Of a stretch of 64,000 nucleotides of DNA, positions 16,933 through 25,466 are shown one piece after another. Under the pieces are notes generated by a model, which was given only the letters and a program-made list of their open reading frames with translations, ran no database searches and was not told the origin of the DNA. How positions within the stretch are numbered: position 1 is the first letter of the stretch; every line of letters starts with the position of its first letter. Source of the stretch: an uncultured Anaerolineae bacterium (GTDB taxonomy: Bacteria; Chloroflexota; Anaerolineae; J036; Brachytrichaceae); assembly GCA_938028725.1 (NCBI GenBank), contig CALIMH010000004.1, forward strand, positions 62,001 through 126,000, read 5' to 3'. The position numbers and the translations under genes are program-made.

Positions 16933-18218
16933 GCTGGTTGTTGAGAGCGGCTCGGTTCGTCGGTGAACTCGCGCACCACCAAGGAGGCGTTGTGACCGCC
17001 GAAGCCAAACGAATTCGTCATTGCCACGCGCACGCTGCGCCTCACCGCCTGGTTTGGCGTGTAGTTTAGATCACACTCCGGGTCCGGGACGCGATAGTTG
17101 ATGGTTGGTGGGATCACGTCGTGGTTGATTGCTTGCACGCACACGATGGTCTCGATCGCGCCCACCGCTCCGAACGAGTGCGCCGTCATGGATTTGGTGG
17201 AGCTGATCGGGATATCCCAGGCCGACTCGCCGAACACTTCCTTGATGGCTCGCGTCTCGTTGGCGTCGTTGAGTGGTGTGCTGGTGCCGTGGGCGTTGAT
17301 GTAATCCACATCGGATGGTGCAAGCTGGGCCTGTTGCAGCGCGCGCCGCATGGCCATGGCCGGCCCCTCAACGTTCGGCGCCGTGATGTGGAAGGCGTCG
17401 TCCGTGCAGCCGTAGCCGACGATCTCAGCGTAGATGTGCGCGCCACGAGCGCGCGCGTGCTCGAGCGACTCAATCACTAGCATCGCCGCACCCTCGCCGG
17501 TGACAAAGCCGCTGCGCGTCTTGTCGAACGGGCGGCTAGCCGTCTTGGGGTCGTCGTAGTCTGAGGCCAACGCTCCCATCACTTGGAACGCCGACATCGA
17601 GAAGGGGTTGATCGGCGACTCGCATCCGCCGGTGAGTGCAGCGCTGACGCGCCCACTGCGCACCATCTCGAACGCCTCGCCGATCGCGTTGAGCCCGCTG
17701 GCGCATGCGGTGACGATGCACAAGTTTGGGCCGCGAATGCCGAATTGGATCGCGATCTGGCCAGTCGCGGTGTCCGGCAGCATCATCGGCACCGTGAAAG
17801 GGCTGACGCGACGATGGCCGCGCGAGAGCATCACGTTGTGCTCGTTGAGCAGGGTGGTGATGCCACCGATGCCGCTGCCCACTACTACTGCCACGTCGTA
17901 GGTGTTCTCAGGTGTGATGTGCAGTTGCGCGTCCTCCAGCGCTTGGCGCGCCGCCACCAGTGCAAGCTGGGTGACGCGATCCATGCGTCGCACCTCCTTG
18001 CTGCCAAAGTGCGCGGCCGGATCGAAGTGCTTTACCTCAGCCGCAATGTGCACGTCATACCTGCTATGGTCGAACAGCGTGATGTAGTCCACTCCCGACT
18101 CGCCGGCGACAAGCGCATCCCATGTTTGGCGGACGTCGTGGCCAAGCGGGGTGATCATGCCCATCCCGGTGATCACCACGCGGTGCAGCTTGGGATAGTC
18201 AGAGTTGTTCCTCGTCAT
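16929..18218 (-). CDS. fabF: Beta-ketoacyl-ACP synthase II
   Basis: A 429-residue elongating condensing enzyme that extends acyl-ACP with malonyl-ACP in the cytoplasm. The Cys-His-His triad is present: C172 (VTACASGLNAIG), H310 (NAHGTSTPLND) and H347 (STKSMTAHSFGAVG). The N terminus RRVVITGMGMITPLG-like stretch is typical and the length is normal. It is the first gene of a fabF-fabH operon with a 4-bp overlap. The rest of the pathway (acpP, fabD, fabG) is not adjacent; an enoyl reductase candidate (fabL) lies about 10 kb away. Confidence 0.96.
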   Translation of the reverse strand: MTRNNSDYPKLHRVVITGMGMITPLGHDVRQTWDALVAGESGVDYITLFDHSRYDVHIAAEVKHFDPAAHFGSKEVRRMDRVTQLALVAARQALEDAQLHITPENTYDVAVVVGSGIGGITTLLNEHNVMLSRGHRRVSPFTVPMMLPDTATGQIAIQFGIRGPNLCIVTACASGLNAIGEAFEMVRSGRVSAALTGGCESPINPFSMSAFQVMGALASDYDDPKTASRPFDKTRSGFVTGEGAAMLVIESLEHARARGAHIYAEIVGYGCTDDAFHITAPNVEGPAMAMRRALQQAQLAPSDVDYINAHGTSTPLNDANETRAIKEVFGESAWDIPISSTKSMTAHSFGAVGAIETIVCVQAINHDVIPPTINYRVPDPECDLNYTPNQAVRRSVRVAMTNSFGFGGHNASLVVREFTDEPSRSQQPA

Positions 18219-18400
18219 TGGTGTGAAAAGTGCAGCTTGCGTGAATGTGATCGGGCCTGCGTGTTGTGCCCGGCTCTGCCTGACGCTGGCCGTCGACTTT
18301 CTAGAAGCGTCAAGCGGTTAAAACACAGAAAAGGGCGATTGGTCACGCGCAACACGCGCGACGCACAAGAGGTTCAACGGTTGCGAGGGGTGCAGTAATC

Positions 18401-18811
18401 TCAGGGCGCCCGTGGCACAGCGGCCGGCCCAGGCCAGCTCGTCTTCATCCGCAACGGGGGCCATTCCGTCAGGCGTTGGGCATGGGCCGCTTCGGGGATG
18501 TAGTACTCGTCGGTGGGCCGCGCGGTGCGCTGGAAGCCCGTGCGCGCTTCGCAGAGGCGCATCAGTTGTTCGAGATGTGCCTCAAGCTGCGCGCGTTGTA
18601 TGGCGAACCAGTGCCGGCCGCCCTCCAGCAGCTCGTGCACGGAGGCGGCCGCGAACAGCGTGCTGGCCATGGCGTAGGCGAGCAGCATTGAGGCGCTCGG
18701 TCCAAGTGGCCGCGCCGCGATGACCTGCCAAGCGCGACGCAGGTCAAAGCCCAACACAGCGCCACATTCTAACCAATGCAGCCCTGCTGCCCGTCCGTGG
18801 CACGGAGCCAT
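18401..18811 (-). CDS. Small hypothetical protein with one hydrophobic segment
   Basis: Not recognised. The frame from ATG 18811 gives 136 residues. A GTG at 18757, just after a TTAGAAT-like -10 sequence, would give 118 residues and may be the true start. The codons show the same strong GC-ending third positions as neighbouring genes, which argues for coding. A hydrophobic stretch SMLLAYAMASTLFAAASVHE is followed by a charged helix (FAIQRAQLEAHLEQLMRL) and a Pro-rich end. It lies between fabF and ubiX, on the fabF strand but separated from it by about 180 bp. No function is proposed. Confidence 0.5.
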   Translation of the reverse strand: MAPCHGRAAGLHWLECGAVLGFDLRRAWQVIAARPLGPSASMLLAYAMASTLFAAASVHELLEGGRHWFAIQRAQLEAHLEQLMRLCEARTGFQRTARPTDEYYIPEAAHAQRLTEWPPLRMKTSWPGPAAVPRAP

Positions 18812-18881
18812 GGCGACGCGACCTGGGCGATGGCTTGGTCGAATCGGGCAAGACAGACGATTGCCCACGCCTCCAAAACCG

Positions 18882-18887
18882 TATACT
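18882..18887 (+). promoter_or_regulatory. -10 box (TATACT) 7 nt before ubiX GTG
   Basis: TATACT ends 7 nt before GTG 18895, with no Shine-Dalgarno sequence. It selects this GTG over an in-frame ATG at 18835 and implies a leaderless ubiX transcript. Confidence 0.5.
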
Positions 18888-18894
18888 TCGCCCT

Positions 18895-19494
18895 GTGAAC
18901 GTCCCACGTCGGCTGGTGGTCGGGATGAGCGGCGCCAGCGGCGCTATCCTCGGCATTCGCTTATTGCAGGTGCTCGCCCACAGCGACATCGAGACACACC
19001 TGGTGATCTCACCGGCCGCCAAGATGACCATTGCTAGCGAGACCGACTGGTCGCCCAAAGCGGTTGAGCGGCTTGCTACAGTGGTGCATCCCAACACCGA
19101 TATCGGCGCGTCCATCGCCAGCGGCTCGTTCCCTACAATTGGGATGGTGATCTGCCCGTGCTCGGTGAAGACGCTCGCCGCCGTTGCATATGGATTCACT
19201 GACGATCTCATCGCGCGCGCGGCTGACGTGAACCTGAAGGAGGGGCGGCCGGTGCTCGCAGTGTTCCGCGAGACGCCACTGCACGTGGGTCACCTGCGCG
19301 CACTCACGCAGTTTGCCGAAAACGGCGGCGTGGTGTTTCCGCCGGTGCCGGCGTTTTACGCTCGCCCACAAACCCTAGACGACCTGGTTGATCAGCTGGT
19401 CGGGCGCATGCTGGAGCGGATCGGCATCGAGAACGGCCTGGTGCGTCGCTGGCAAGGGTTGCGCCTCCCGCGACAGGAGAACCCTGATGAGTGA
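18895..19494 (+). CDS. ubiX: Flavin prenyltransferase UbiX
   Basis: A 199-residue flavin prenyltransferase (UbiX/Pad1). It joins dimethylallyl phosphate to reduced FMN to make the prenylated cofactor of UbiD-type decarboxylases. Visible motifs are the FMN-binding VVGMSGASGAILGIRLL near the N terminus, the MVICPCSVKTLAAVAYG segment, and RPVLAVFRETPLHVGHL with the conserved Arg-Glu-Thr-Pro. GTG 18895 is chosen because of the -10 box directly upstream. No ubiD decarboxylase is adjacent; a UbiA-family prenyltransferase is encoded at 29.3 kb. The next gene overlaps by 8 bp and is probably co-translated. Confidence 0.94.
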   Translation: MNVPRRLVVGMSGASGAILGIRLLQVLAHSDIETHLVISPAAKMTIASETDWSPKAVERLATVVHPNTDIGASIASGSFPTIGMVICPCSVKTLAAVAYGFTDDLIARAADVNLKEGRPVLAVFRETPLHVGHLRALTQFAENGGVVFPPVPAFYARPQTLDDLVDQLVGRMLERIGIENGLVRRWQGLRLPRQENPDE

Positions 19495-19948
19495 GGACAC
19501 GCTGCGGGCCACGTTGTATGCGTTCCTGGAGGCACACCATGCCCTCTCCTTGGCTTACGTGGACGCTGAGGGGGTGGGGGCGTGCGCAGTGTGGTTTGTG
19601 GCCGATGAGCAGCTCAACTGCTTCTTCCTTTCCTCGCTTGATACGCGCCATGGGCGCGCGCTGCGCGAAGGCGGCGAGGTGGCCTTCACGGTGCACCGTG
19701 ACCGCCAGAATTGGCAGTTCATCCGTGGCGTGCAGGGGCGCGGGTGGTGTGCGCCGATGGCCGAATCCGCTGAGCAGCAGCGTGCCTGGCAGCTATACGC
19801 CCGCAAATACCCCCTGGTCACTCAGCGCTCGCCTGTGATAGAAAAGGCCCTGGCCCAAGCTGTGATGTGGTGTATCAGGCCGCGCTGGTTAAGGTTGATT
19901 GACAACCTGGCCGGCTTTGGCTTCAAACAAGAGATAATCCTGGAGTAA
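19487..19948 (+). CDS. Pyridoxamine 5'-phosphate oxidase-like flavoprotein (YhbP/UPF0306)
   Basis: A 153-residue split-barrel flavin-binding-fold protein. It aligns by eye with E. coli YhbP across its length: an FLEAHHALSLAYVDAEG N-terminal helix-strand, CFFLSSLDTRHGRALREG, FIRGVQGRGW, WQLYARKYPLV and the ending DNLAGFGFKQEIIL. The biochemical role of this family is not established; binding of FMN or a related cofactor is expected. The start ATG 19487 lies 8 bp inside the ubiX gene, so the two are likely translated together, which fits a flavin theme. Confidence 0.82.
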   Translation: MSEDTLRATLYAFLEAHHALSLAYVDAEGVGACAVWFVADEQLNCFFLSSLDTRHGRALREGGEVAFTVHRDRQNWQFIRGVQGRGWCAPMAESAEQQRAWQLYARKYPLVTQRSPVIEKALAQAVMWCIRPRWLRLIDNLAGFGFKQEIILE

Positions 19949-19965
19949 AGCGCAAGCGTACTCGC

Positions 19966-20907
19966 ATGACAAGCATTCACATCACCTTCCTCGAGGAAGT
20001 AGCGGAGGTCGGTCGCGCCTCTCGACGCGGAGCACTGGCGCGGGTTGCGCTCTACATCGCGCTGGTGACCGCATGGATTGCCACCTCCGGCAGCCTTTAC
20101 ATGAGCGAGGTGCTCGGCTGGGTGCCCTGCCTATGGTGTTGGTACCAGCGTGTGGCGATGTATCCGCTGGCGTGCGTGATCGCGCTTGGCCTTTTGGCGC
20201 GCGACCGCAACCTGCCTCAGTACATGCTGGGGCTGGCTGTGCCAGGCATTCTGGCGTCCACCTATCACATCCTGCTGCAGAAGGTGCCGTTCTTCGCCCG
20301 CTTCGAGAGCTGCCGCGTAGGGGTGCCCTGCTCGGTGGACTACCTGAACTGGCTGGGGTTTATCACCATCCCTATGTTGGCGTGGGCCGCATTCGCCATC
20401 ATCATGGTCGCAGCAGTGTTAGCGCTGCGCGCCCGCGAGGAGGATTTTCTCGCAGAGGGCCTGCTGCCGGGGCTGTCGCCGGCTTTCTCGGTGGTGGTGT
20501 TGGTGGCAGCGGTGGTGGCGATGTTTGCCCTGAGCGGCGCGCTCAACGCCCGCCAGCACTCGTCGCCTAGCAGCGCGCTCTCGACGCCAGACGCTGCCAT
20601 GTCGCAGACACTTCCACCCGCTGGGACATCCAGCGAAGCAGCGCGAATCTACAACGAGTCGTGCATTGGCTGCCACGGTCCAGCCGGGCCGGGCACGGCG
20701 TATATCCGCGATGAGTTCCTCCGCAGCAAGAGCGACTTGGCCCTGCTCTCCTTCATGCGGGCTGGTCGCGCAGCCAACGCGCCAGACAATTTCAGCGGCA
20801 TGGCCATGCCGGCCAACGGCGGGCGCATAGGCCTCAGCGATGCGCAAGTGCTGGCGCTGATCCGCTATCTGCGCGAAGCGCGTGGGCTCCAGCCACCCGC
20901 GCCGTGA
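19966..20907 (+). CDS. DsbB/BdbC-type thiol oxidase fused to cytochrome c domain
   Basis: A 313-residue fusion. Residues 25-150 are a DsbB/BdbC family membrane protein with four helices, the first redox pair in VPCLWCWYQRVAMYP (C55, C58) and the second in ESCRVGVPCSVDYLNW (C116, C122). A fifth helix follows (about 173-192), then a Ser/Thr-rich linker. Residues 225-310 are a class I cytochrome c with the haem motif C233-IG-C236-H237 and a probable distal Met in SGMAMPANGG (M281). DsbB normally passes electrons from disulfide formation to quinone. Here a haem is attached on the outer face, so electrons may go to cytochrome c instead or as well. It lies 17 bp after the YhbP-like gene. Confidence 0.9.
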   Translation: MTSIHITFLEEVAEVGRASRRGALARVALYIALVTAWIATSGSLYMSEVLGWVPCLWCWYQRVAMYPLACVIALGLLARDRNLPQYMLGLAVPGILASTYHILLQKVPFFARFESCRVGVPCSVDYLNWLGFITIPMLAWAAFAIIMVAAVLALRAREEDFLAEGLLPGLSPAFSVVVLVAAVVAMFALSGALNARQHSSPSSALSTPDAAMSQTLPPAGTSSEAARIYNESCIGCHGPAGPGTAYIRDEFLRSKSDLALLSFMRAGRAANAPDNFSGMAMPANGGRIGLSDAQVLALIRYLREARGLQPPAP

Positions 20908-20913
20908 GGCGCC

Positions 20914-21753
20914 ATGCAGTGCGCGGTTGACCTGGGCTTGAGCAACATGGATGTGGCCGTCGGCAATGCTGCCGATGGGCAGATCGCCCGTCTGCTCACC
21001 GTGCCAGGCCATCCGCAGGCAGGCGTAGAGGAAGTGACCCGTGCGCTGGAGCTTGGCGGCTACCAGCCGCGCGACTTCGAGCACATCTGCGTCACCGGCG
21101 GGCGTCATCATCTGCTGCCGGACGCTATCGAGGGCGTGCCCGTCGTGAAGGTGAACGAGATCGCCGCGATCGGTTGCGGTGGCGCGTGGCTGTCGCGGCA
21201 GGCCTGGCCGCATCTGGACGCTGCGCTGATCGTGAGCGCCGGCTCCGGCACAGCTATGGTCGTTGCGCGCGGTGGGGCGTTTCGCCACGTTACTGGCAGC
21301 GCAGTTGGCGGCGGCACCCTGCTTGGCCTTGGTCGGCTGCTGCTTGGCCTTGGCGATCCGCAGACGCTAGACGCCCTCGCGCAACGCGGCAACTCCAGCC
21401 GCGTGGACCTTACCTTGGCCGAAGCGATCGGCAGCGCGCTGGATTGGCTGCCGGCGGATGCAACCGCGGTCAACTTCGGCAAGGCAGCGCTGCCATCTGC
21501 TGCCTTTGAGCCGCAGGACTTGGCGGCCGCCCTTGTGACGCTGGTTGGCCAAGTGATCGGCGTGATAGCAGCTAACGCCGCCCGCGCCGAAGGGCTTCAC
21601 GATATCGTGGTGGTGGGCCATTTGGTGGACATGGCTTCCGTGCGCGCCGTGTTGCAAGCGGTCGCTGACCTTTACCGCCTGCGCCTGCACATCCCGCCCA
21701 ATCCTGGCTACGCGACCGCCATCGGCGCCTTGCTGCACGGCGTGTTGTGCTAA
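20914..21753 (+). CDS. Type II pantothenate kinase-like protein
   Basis: A 279-residue protein of the ASKHA (actin-like ATPase) superfamily that best fits the type II/eukaryotic-like pantothenate kinases (CoaW). Seen are the N-terminal phosphate loop AVDLGLSNMDVAV, the SAGSGTAMVVA and VGGGTLLGLGRLLLG turns, DLTLAEAIG and the typical AVNFGKAA segment. The C-terminal ATP site is DIVVVGHLVD. Pantothenate phosphorylation is the first step of CoA synthesis. The first loop reads LGLSN rather than the usual DxGGT, so activity should not be assumed. It begins 6 bp after the DsbB-cytochrome gene and is probably in the same transcript as ubiX. Confidence 0.78.
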   Translation: MQCAVDLGLSNMDVAVGNAADGQIARLLTVPGHPQAGVEEVTRALELGGYQPRDFEHICVTGGRHHLLPDAIEGVPVVKVNEIAAIGCGGAWLSRQAWPHLDAALIVSAGSGTAMVVARGGAFRHVTGSAVGGGTLLGLGRLLLGLGDPQTLDALAQRGNSSRVDLTLAEAIGSALDWLPADATAVNFGKAALPSAAFEPQDLAAALVTLVGQVIGVIAANAARAEGLHDIVVVGHLVDMASVRAVLQAVADLYRLRLHIPPNPGYATAIGALLHGVLC

Positions 21754-21766
21754 GGCGGTGGGCCGC

Positions 21767-22684
21767 TCAGGTTGCCTTAACCCGGAACGTGTCGAAGTCG
21801 CGCGCGATGGTCACGCGCGGGAAGAACGCCGAGGCCTCAGCCAACAGGTTGTGGTCGGGGTAACGGCCGGAGATGTGGGTGAGGATGAGCTGACGCGCGT
21901 TGGCATCGCGGGCGAAGCGCGCGGCTTGTGCTGCGGTGAGGTGGCCGTGCTCGCGCGCTAGCGCGCGGTCTTGCTCCAGGTATGTCGCCTCAGTGATGAT
22001 GGCGTCGGCGTTGCGGGCGATAGACAACAAACTGTCGGTCTCAGCAATGTCGCCAGTGATTAACAGTTTGGTGCCGGGCTGGGGTTCGCCCAGCACGTCC
22101 GAGGGATGGATCACGCGCCCATCGGGCAAGGTGATGCTCTTGCCTTGCACCAGCTCCCGGCGCTGCGGCCCTTCCGGCACGCCCAACGCCTTGGCGCGCT
22201 CAGCAAGGAAAGGGCGACGGCTGTGCTCATGAAAGAGGAAGCCGAAGCAATCCGGGCCGCGGTGCTGCACGGGGAAGGCCACCAGGTCGAAGTCGTTGCC
22301 GCGCACGACAAAGCCCGGCTCCAACTCGATGAGCTGAATCTCCACCGTGGGGCGCGTGCCGCGGAAAACGATGCGCTGGATCAAGTCCGCGATACGCAGC
22401 AGCGCGGCGTGGCCGGCGTAGATGGTGAGCCGCTCCAGCGTGCCCCAGTGGCCGAGTGTGGAAAGTAGCCCACCCAAGCCAAGGATGTGGTCGAGGTGGG
22501 GGTGGGTGATTAGGATGTGCTCCAGGCGGCGAAAACCCAAGCCGCTGGTGAGCAGTTGGCGCTGGGTGCCCTCCCCGCAGTCCACCATAAACCGATAGTC
22601 GTTGTGCGTGACGATCAGCGAGGAGAGGCCGCGATTGGGCAGGGGGGCAGAGGCCGCTGTCCCCAGGAAGGTAACCTCAAACAT
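21767..22684 (-). CDS. rnz: Ribonuclease Z
   Basis: A 305-residue metallo-beta-lactamase-fold endonuclease that trims the 3' trailer of tRNA precursors. The zinc-binding motif is LITHPHLDH (H61, H63, D65, H66). Further ligands lie in the PVQHRGPDCFG, LITGDIAETD and LTHISGRY regions, and there is an exosite-like insertion around residues 150-190. The length is typical of the short bacterial form. It follows rfbB by 13 bp on the same strand and probably shares its promoter. Confidence 0.93.
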   Translation of the reverse strand: MFEVTFLGTAASAPLPNRGLSSLIVTHNDYRFMVDCGEGTQRQLLTSGLGFRRLEHILITHPHLDHILGLGGLLSTLGHWGTLERLTIYAGHAALLRIADLIQRIVFRGTRPTVEIQLIELEPGFVVRGNDFDLVAFPVQHRGPDCFGFLFHEHSRRPFLAERAKALGVPEGPQRRELVQGKSITLPDGRVIHPSDVLGEPQPGTKLLITGDIAETDSLLSIARNADAIITEATYLEQDRALAREHGHLTAAQAARFARDANARQLILTHISGRYPDHNLLAEASAFFPRVTIARDFDTFRVKAT

Positions 22685-22697
22685 AGGAGGTGGCGCT

Positions 22698-23729
22698 TCA
22701 GGCGGTTTTTAACTCGCGACCACTGTAATGACGCTTGTAGTACTCCCAATATTCACCGCTCTTGATTTTGCGCCACCACCACTCATTGTCCACATACCAC
22801 CACACGGTCTTTTCCAGAGCCTGCGCGAAGGTGTGCCGAGGTTGCCAGCCCAGCGCGCGCAGCTTGCTGGTGTCCACCGCGTAGCGGCGGTCGTGGCCAG
22901 GGCGGTCGGTGATAGGCTGGATCAGCGTGTGCGGCTTGCCGAGCAGGTCGAGGATCGCCTTGGCCATGTCAATGTTGCGCGTCTCCACGCCGCTGCCGAC
23001 ATTGTAGATTTCGCCGACCTGTCCTTTCTCGATCACTGTGCTGATGGCCTCGCAGTGGTCAATCACGTATTGGTAGTCGCGCATTTGCAGGCCGTCGCCG
23101 TAGAGCGGCAGCGGCAGGTTATCTATGGCGTTAGTCACAAATAGCGGCACCACTTTCTCTGGATACTGATAAGGTCCGATGTTGTTCGTGCCGCGGGTGA
23201 TGGTGACCGGCACGCCGAACGAGCGATGATAGGCCAAGCACATCAAATCGCCGCCCGCTTTGCTGGCTGAGTAGGGGCTGCTGCCGCGCAGCGGGTCGCT
23301 CTCGCGGCTGCGGTGGGGGGCGGGCACATCGCCATACACTTCGTCGGTGCTGATCTGGTGGAAGCGCTCCACGCCAAACTCGCGGGCTGCCTCGAGCAGC
23401 ACGTATGTGCCATACACGTCAGTCATGATGAACTGCCCCGGCTCCATCAGCGAGCGATCCACGTGCGTATCCGCGGCGAAGTTGATGATGATGTCGATGC
23501 GGTGCTCGCGCATGGTGTCGAACACGGCTTCGCGGTCGGCAATGTCGCCTCGGATGAAGCTGAAGCGATCCTTGAACGTCTCGCTGAGGTCACGCAAGTT
23601 GTCAAGGTTGCCGGCGTAGGTAAGCTTGTCAAACACGACCACGCGCCAGTCAGGGTGATGGTTGAGCGCGAAGCGGGCGTAGTTCGAGCCAATGAACCCC
23701 GCGCCGCCCGTGATCAGCACGCGCTTCAT
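22698..23729 (-). CDS. rfbB: dTDP-glucose 4,6-dehydratase
   Basis: A 343-residue extended short-chain dehydrogenase that converts dTDP-glucose to dTDP-4-keto-6-deoxyglucose, an early step in deoxysugar (for example rhamnose) synthesis. Seen are the NAD-binding KRVLITGGAGFIGSNYARF, NFAADTHVDRS, the active-site STDEVYGDV and YSASKAGGDLMC (Tyr-X3-Lys), and the family hallmarks TNNIGPYQYPEK and VGSGVETRN. ATG 23729 is supported by TACAAT 10 nt upstream; an in-frame codon at 23801 is not. The partner genes rfbA, rfbC and rfbD are not adjacent. Confidence 0.95.
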   Translation of the reverse strand: MKRVLITGGAGFIGSNYARFALNHHPDWRVVVFDKLTYAGNLDNLRDLSETFKDRFSFIRGDIADREAVFDTMREHRIDIIINFAADTHVDRSLMEPGQFIMTDVYGTYVLLEAAREFGVERFHQISTDEVYGDVPAPHRSRESDPLRGSSPYSASKAGGDLMCLAYHRSFGVPVTITRGTNNIGPYQYPEKVVPLFVTNAIDNLPLPLYGDGLQMRDYQYVIDHCEAISTVIEKGQVGEIYNVGSGVETRNIDMAKAILDLLGKPHTLIQPITDRPGHDRRYAVDTSKLRALGWQPRHTFAQALEKTVWWYVDNEWWWRKIKSGEYWEYYKRHYSGRELKTA

Positions 23730-23739
23730 AACAAGCGCG

Positions 23740-23745
23740 ATTGTA
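23740..23745 (-). promoter_or_regulatory. -10 box (TACAAT) 10 nt before rfbB ATG
   Basis: TACAAT on the minus strand ends 10 nt before ATG 23729, and no Shine-Dalgarno motif is seen. The divergent lipoprotein gene has its own -10 box 32 bp away. Confidence 0.5.
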
Positions 23746-23776
23746 GCGCGTCCCCTGCATCCAGGGCGAACCGTGT

Positions 23777-23782
23777 TACACT
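23777..23782 (+). promoter_or_regulatory. -10 box (TACACT) 9 nt before GTG 23792
   Basis: TACACT ends 9 nt before the lipoprotein GTG and there is no Shine-Dalgarno sequence. It supports GTG rather than the ATG three codons later. Confidence 0.45.
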
Positions 23783-23791
23783 CCCACCGAA

Positions 23792-24316
23792 GTGGTCGCA
23801 ATGGTGACCAGGCGTCTCACTTTGTGGGTGCTTGTTGGCACTTTCCTGTTGGGTGCGTTGGCCGGATGCGGTTGGCTAGAGGGCATCCTCAACGGGAGGA
23901 CAAAGCCGGCGAGCGGCTGGGCGGATGTGCCCATGCCTCCCAATTTGCGCCTGTCGGAAAAGTCGCAATTGCCGCTGCCGGTGCGCCTGTTGCTCCAAGC
24001 GTTGCTAAAAAGCTCTCCTCAAATCGGCAATGTGCAACTCGAGGACTTCGAGCTTCTAGTGTACGAATCGCCCGACACACCAACGCAAATCGCGCAGTTC
24101 TATACCACCGCTCGCATGTCCGCCGCCGGCTGGAACATGGCGGGCCTGGGTTGCGTGGATAGCTCCATGCTCGACCTCGGAGGGGATGTGGCAGCCTGTC
24201 TGTTCGGCAAGCAAAGCGGCCAGACCCGCATGTTCCTCGGCGTGCTCGCAACCAGAGACACCAGCCTGAACAAGAGCACGGTGTATTACGTCCGCTTGCA
24301 GAACGCCGAGCGTTGA
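23792..24316 (+). CDS. Small lipoprotein, unknown function
   Basis: A 174-residue exported protein. The signal peptide TRRLTLWVLVGTFLLGALAGC ends in a lipobox, with lipidation expected at the Cys near residue 26. The mature part is a mixed alpha/beta domain with no motif I recognise. Its DFELLVYESPDTPTQIAQFY segment and two further cysteines (GLGCVDSS, AACLFG) could form a disulfide outside the membrane. It is monocistronic and divergent from rfbB. The GTG start is favoured by the -10 box. Confidence 0.75.
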   Translation: MVAMVTRRLTLWVLVGTFLLGALAGCGWLEGILNGRTKPASGWADVPMPPNLRLSEKSQLPLPVRLLLQALLKSSPQIGNVQLEDFELLVYESPDTPTQIAQFYTTARMSAAGWNMAGLGCVDSSMLDLGGDVAACLFGKQSGQTRMFLGVLATRDTSLNKSTVYYVRLQNAER

Positions 24317-24388
24317 CAAGCCAAAGGCTGAGTAGATTCGGCGCTACGAGCATAGCTGCCTGGTCAGGCGCGATCATGCCGGTAGACC

Positions 24389-25453
24389 ATGTTGCGCGCA
24401 GCACTGGTGCGCGAGAAAGCGCTGGAGCTGGGGTTTGACCTGGTCGGGTTCGCCCCCATTGGCCCAGCGCCTGGGGCAGAGCGCTTCTTGGCTTGGCTGG
24501 CAGCCGGCTACCACGGCGAGATGGCCTGGCTGACACGCACGGCAGACCAGCGCGCTGACCCACGGCTGGTGCTTGGCAAAGCCCGCACCGTCGTCATGGT
24601 TGGCTTGAGCTACGAGTCGCTCAAAGTGCCGATGGAGCTGCTGCGCGATCCTTCGCGAGGGCGTATCGCCCGCTATGCCTGGGGCGCTGACTACCACGAT
24701 GTGATCACGCCCGTGTTGCGCGCGTTTGGCGAGTGGATGGCTCGCGAGTCCCGCGCTTGGGTAGATACCGGCCCTGTCCTTGAACGTGCTTGGGCAGAGC
24801 GTTGCGGCCTCGGCTTTATCGGCAAAAACACCTGCTTGATCCACCCGCGCAAAGGCAGCTACCTCTTCCTGGGCGCTGTGTTGGTGGCCGAGGAGATTGA
24901 AGCGGATGAGATGCCTCCGCCCGTCCCACATGGATGCGGCCGCTGCACGCGCTGCCTGCGCGCGTGCCCAACCGGCGCATTGCCTGTGCCAGGCGTGTTG
25001 GACGCGCGCCGTTGCATCTCCTACCTCACCATTGAGCTAAAGGGCAGCATCCCCACCGAGCTGCGCCCGCACATAGGCAACTGGGTGTTCGGCTGCGACG
25101 ACTGCCAGGACGTATGCCCCTACGTGCGGCAGTTCTCGCGCCCATCCGATAGCCCGCTCGCGCGCGCCTTTCGGCCGTTCAGCGCGGATCGTGCTGCGCC
25201 GCCGCTCGTGGAGCTGTTGCAGCTTGACGAGCCGACTTTCCGCGCGCGCTACCGCGGCACACCGCTAACGCGCGTCAAGCGGCGTGGCTTGGTGCGCAAC
25301 GCTTGCGTCGCCGCCGGCAACTGGGGCAGCGAGACGGCTGTGCCCCACCTGCAACGCCTGCTCGAAGACACAGAGCCGCTGATCCGCGAACACGCGGCCT
25401 GGGCGCTGGCGCGCATCCTTCGCCGCGATGCTGAGCCTGCGGGCTGCCGATAG
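24389..25453 (+). CDS. queG: Epoxyqueuosine reductase QueG
   Basis: A 354-residue cobalamin- and Fe-S-dependent enzyme that reduces epoxyqueuosine to queuosine in tRNA anticodons. The N-terminal domain ([28 protein letters not shown]) is the corrinoid-binding DUF1730 region. Two 4Fe-4S clusters are set by [16 protein letters not shown] and [12 protein letters not shown], with C-P pairs. The C terminus carries a HEAT-like pair ([17 protein letters not shown]). The length is normal. No other queuosine gene is next to it. A Ser/Thr kinase gene starts 14 bp downstream but has its own -10 box within the queG 3' end. Confidence 0.93.
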   Translation: MLRAALVREKALELGFDLVGFAPIGPAPGAERFLAWLAAGYHGEMAWLTRTADQRADPRLVLGKARTVVMVGLSYESLKVPMELLRDPSRGRIARYAWGADYHDVITPVLRAFGEWMARESRAWVDTGPVLERAWAERCGLGFIGKNTCLIHPRKGSYLFLGAVLVAEEIEADEMPPPVPHGCGRCTRCLRACPTGALPVPGVLDARRCISYLTIELKGSIPTELRPHIGNWVFGCDDCQDVCPYVRQFSRPSDSPLARAFRPFSADRAAPPLVELLQLDEPTFRARYRGTPLTRVKRRGLVRNACVAAGNWGSETAVPHLQRLLEDTEPLIREHAAWALARILRRDAEPAGCR

Positions 25454-25456
25454 AAT
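25451..25456 (+). promoter_or_regulatory. -10 box (TAGAAT) 10 nt before kinase ATG
   Basis: TAGAAT, overlapping the queG stop codon, ends 10 nt before ATG 25467. It gives the kinase an independent, near-leaderless start despite its closeness to queG. Confidence 0.45.
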
Positions 25457-25466
25457 GGTTAGCCTC

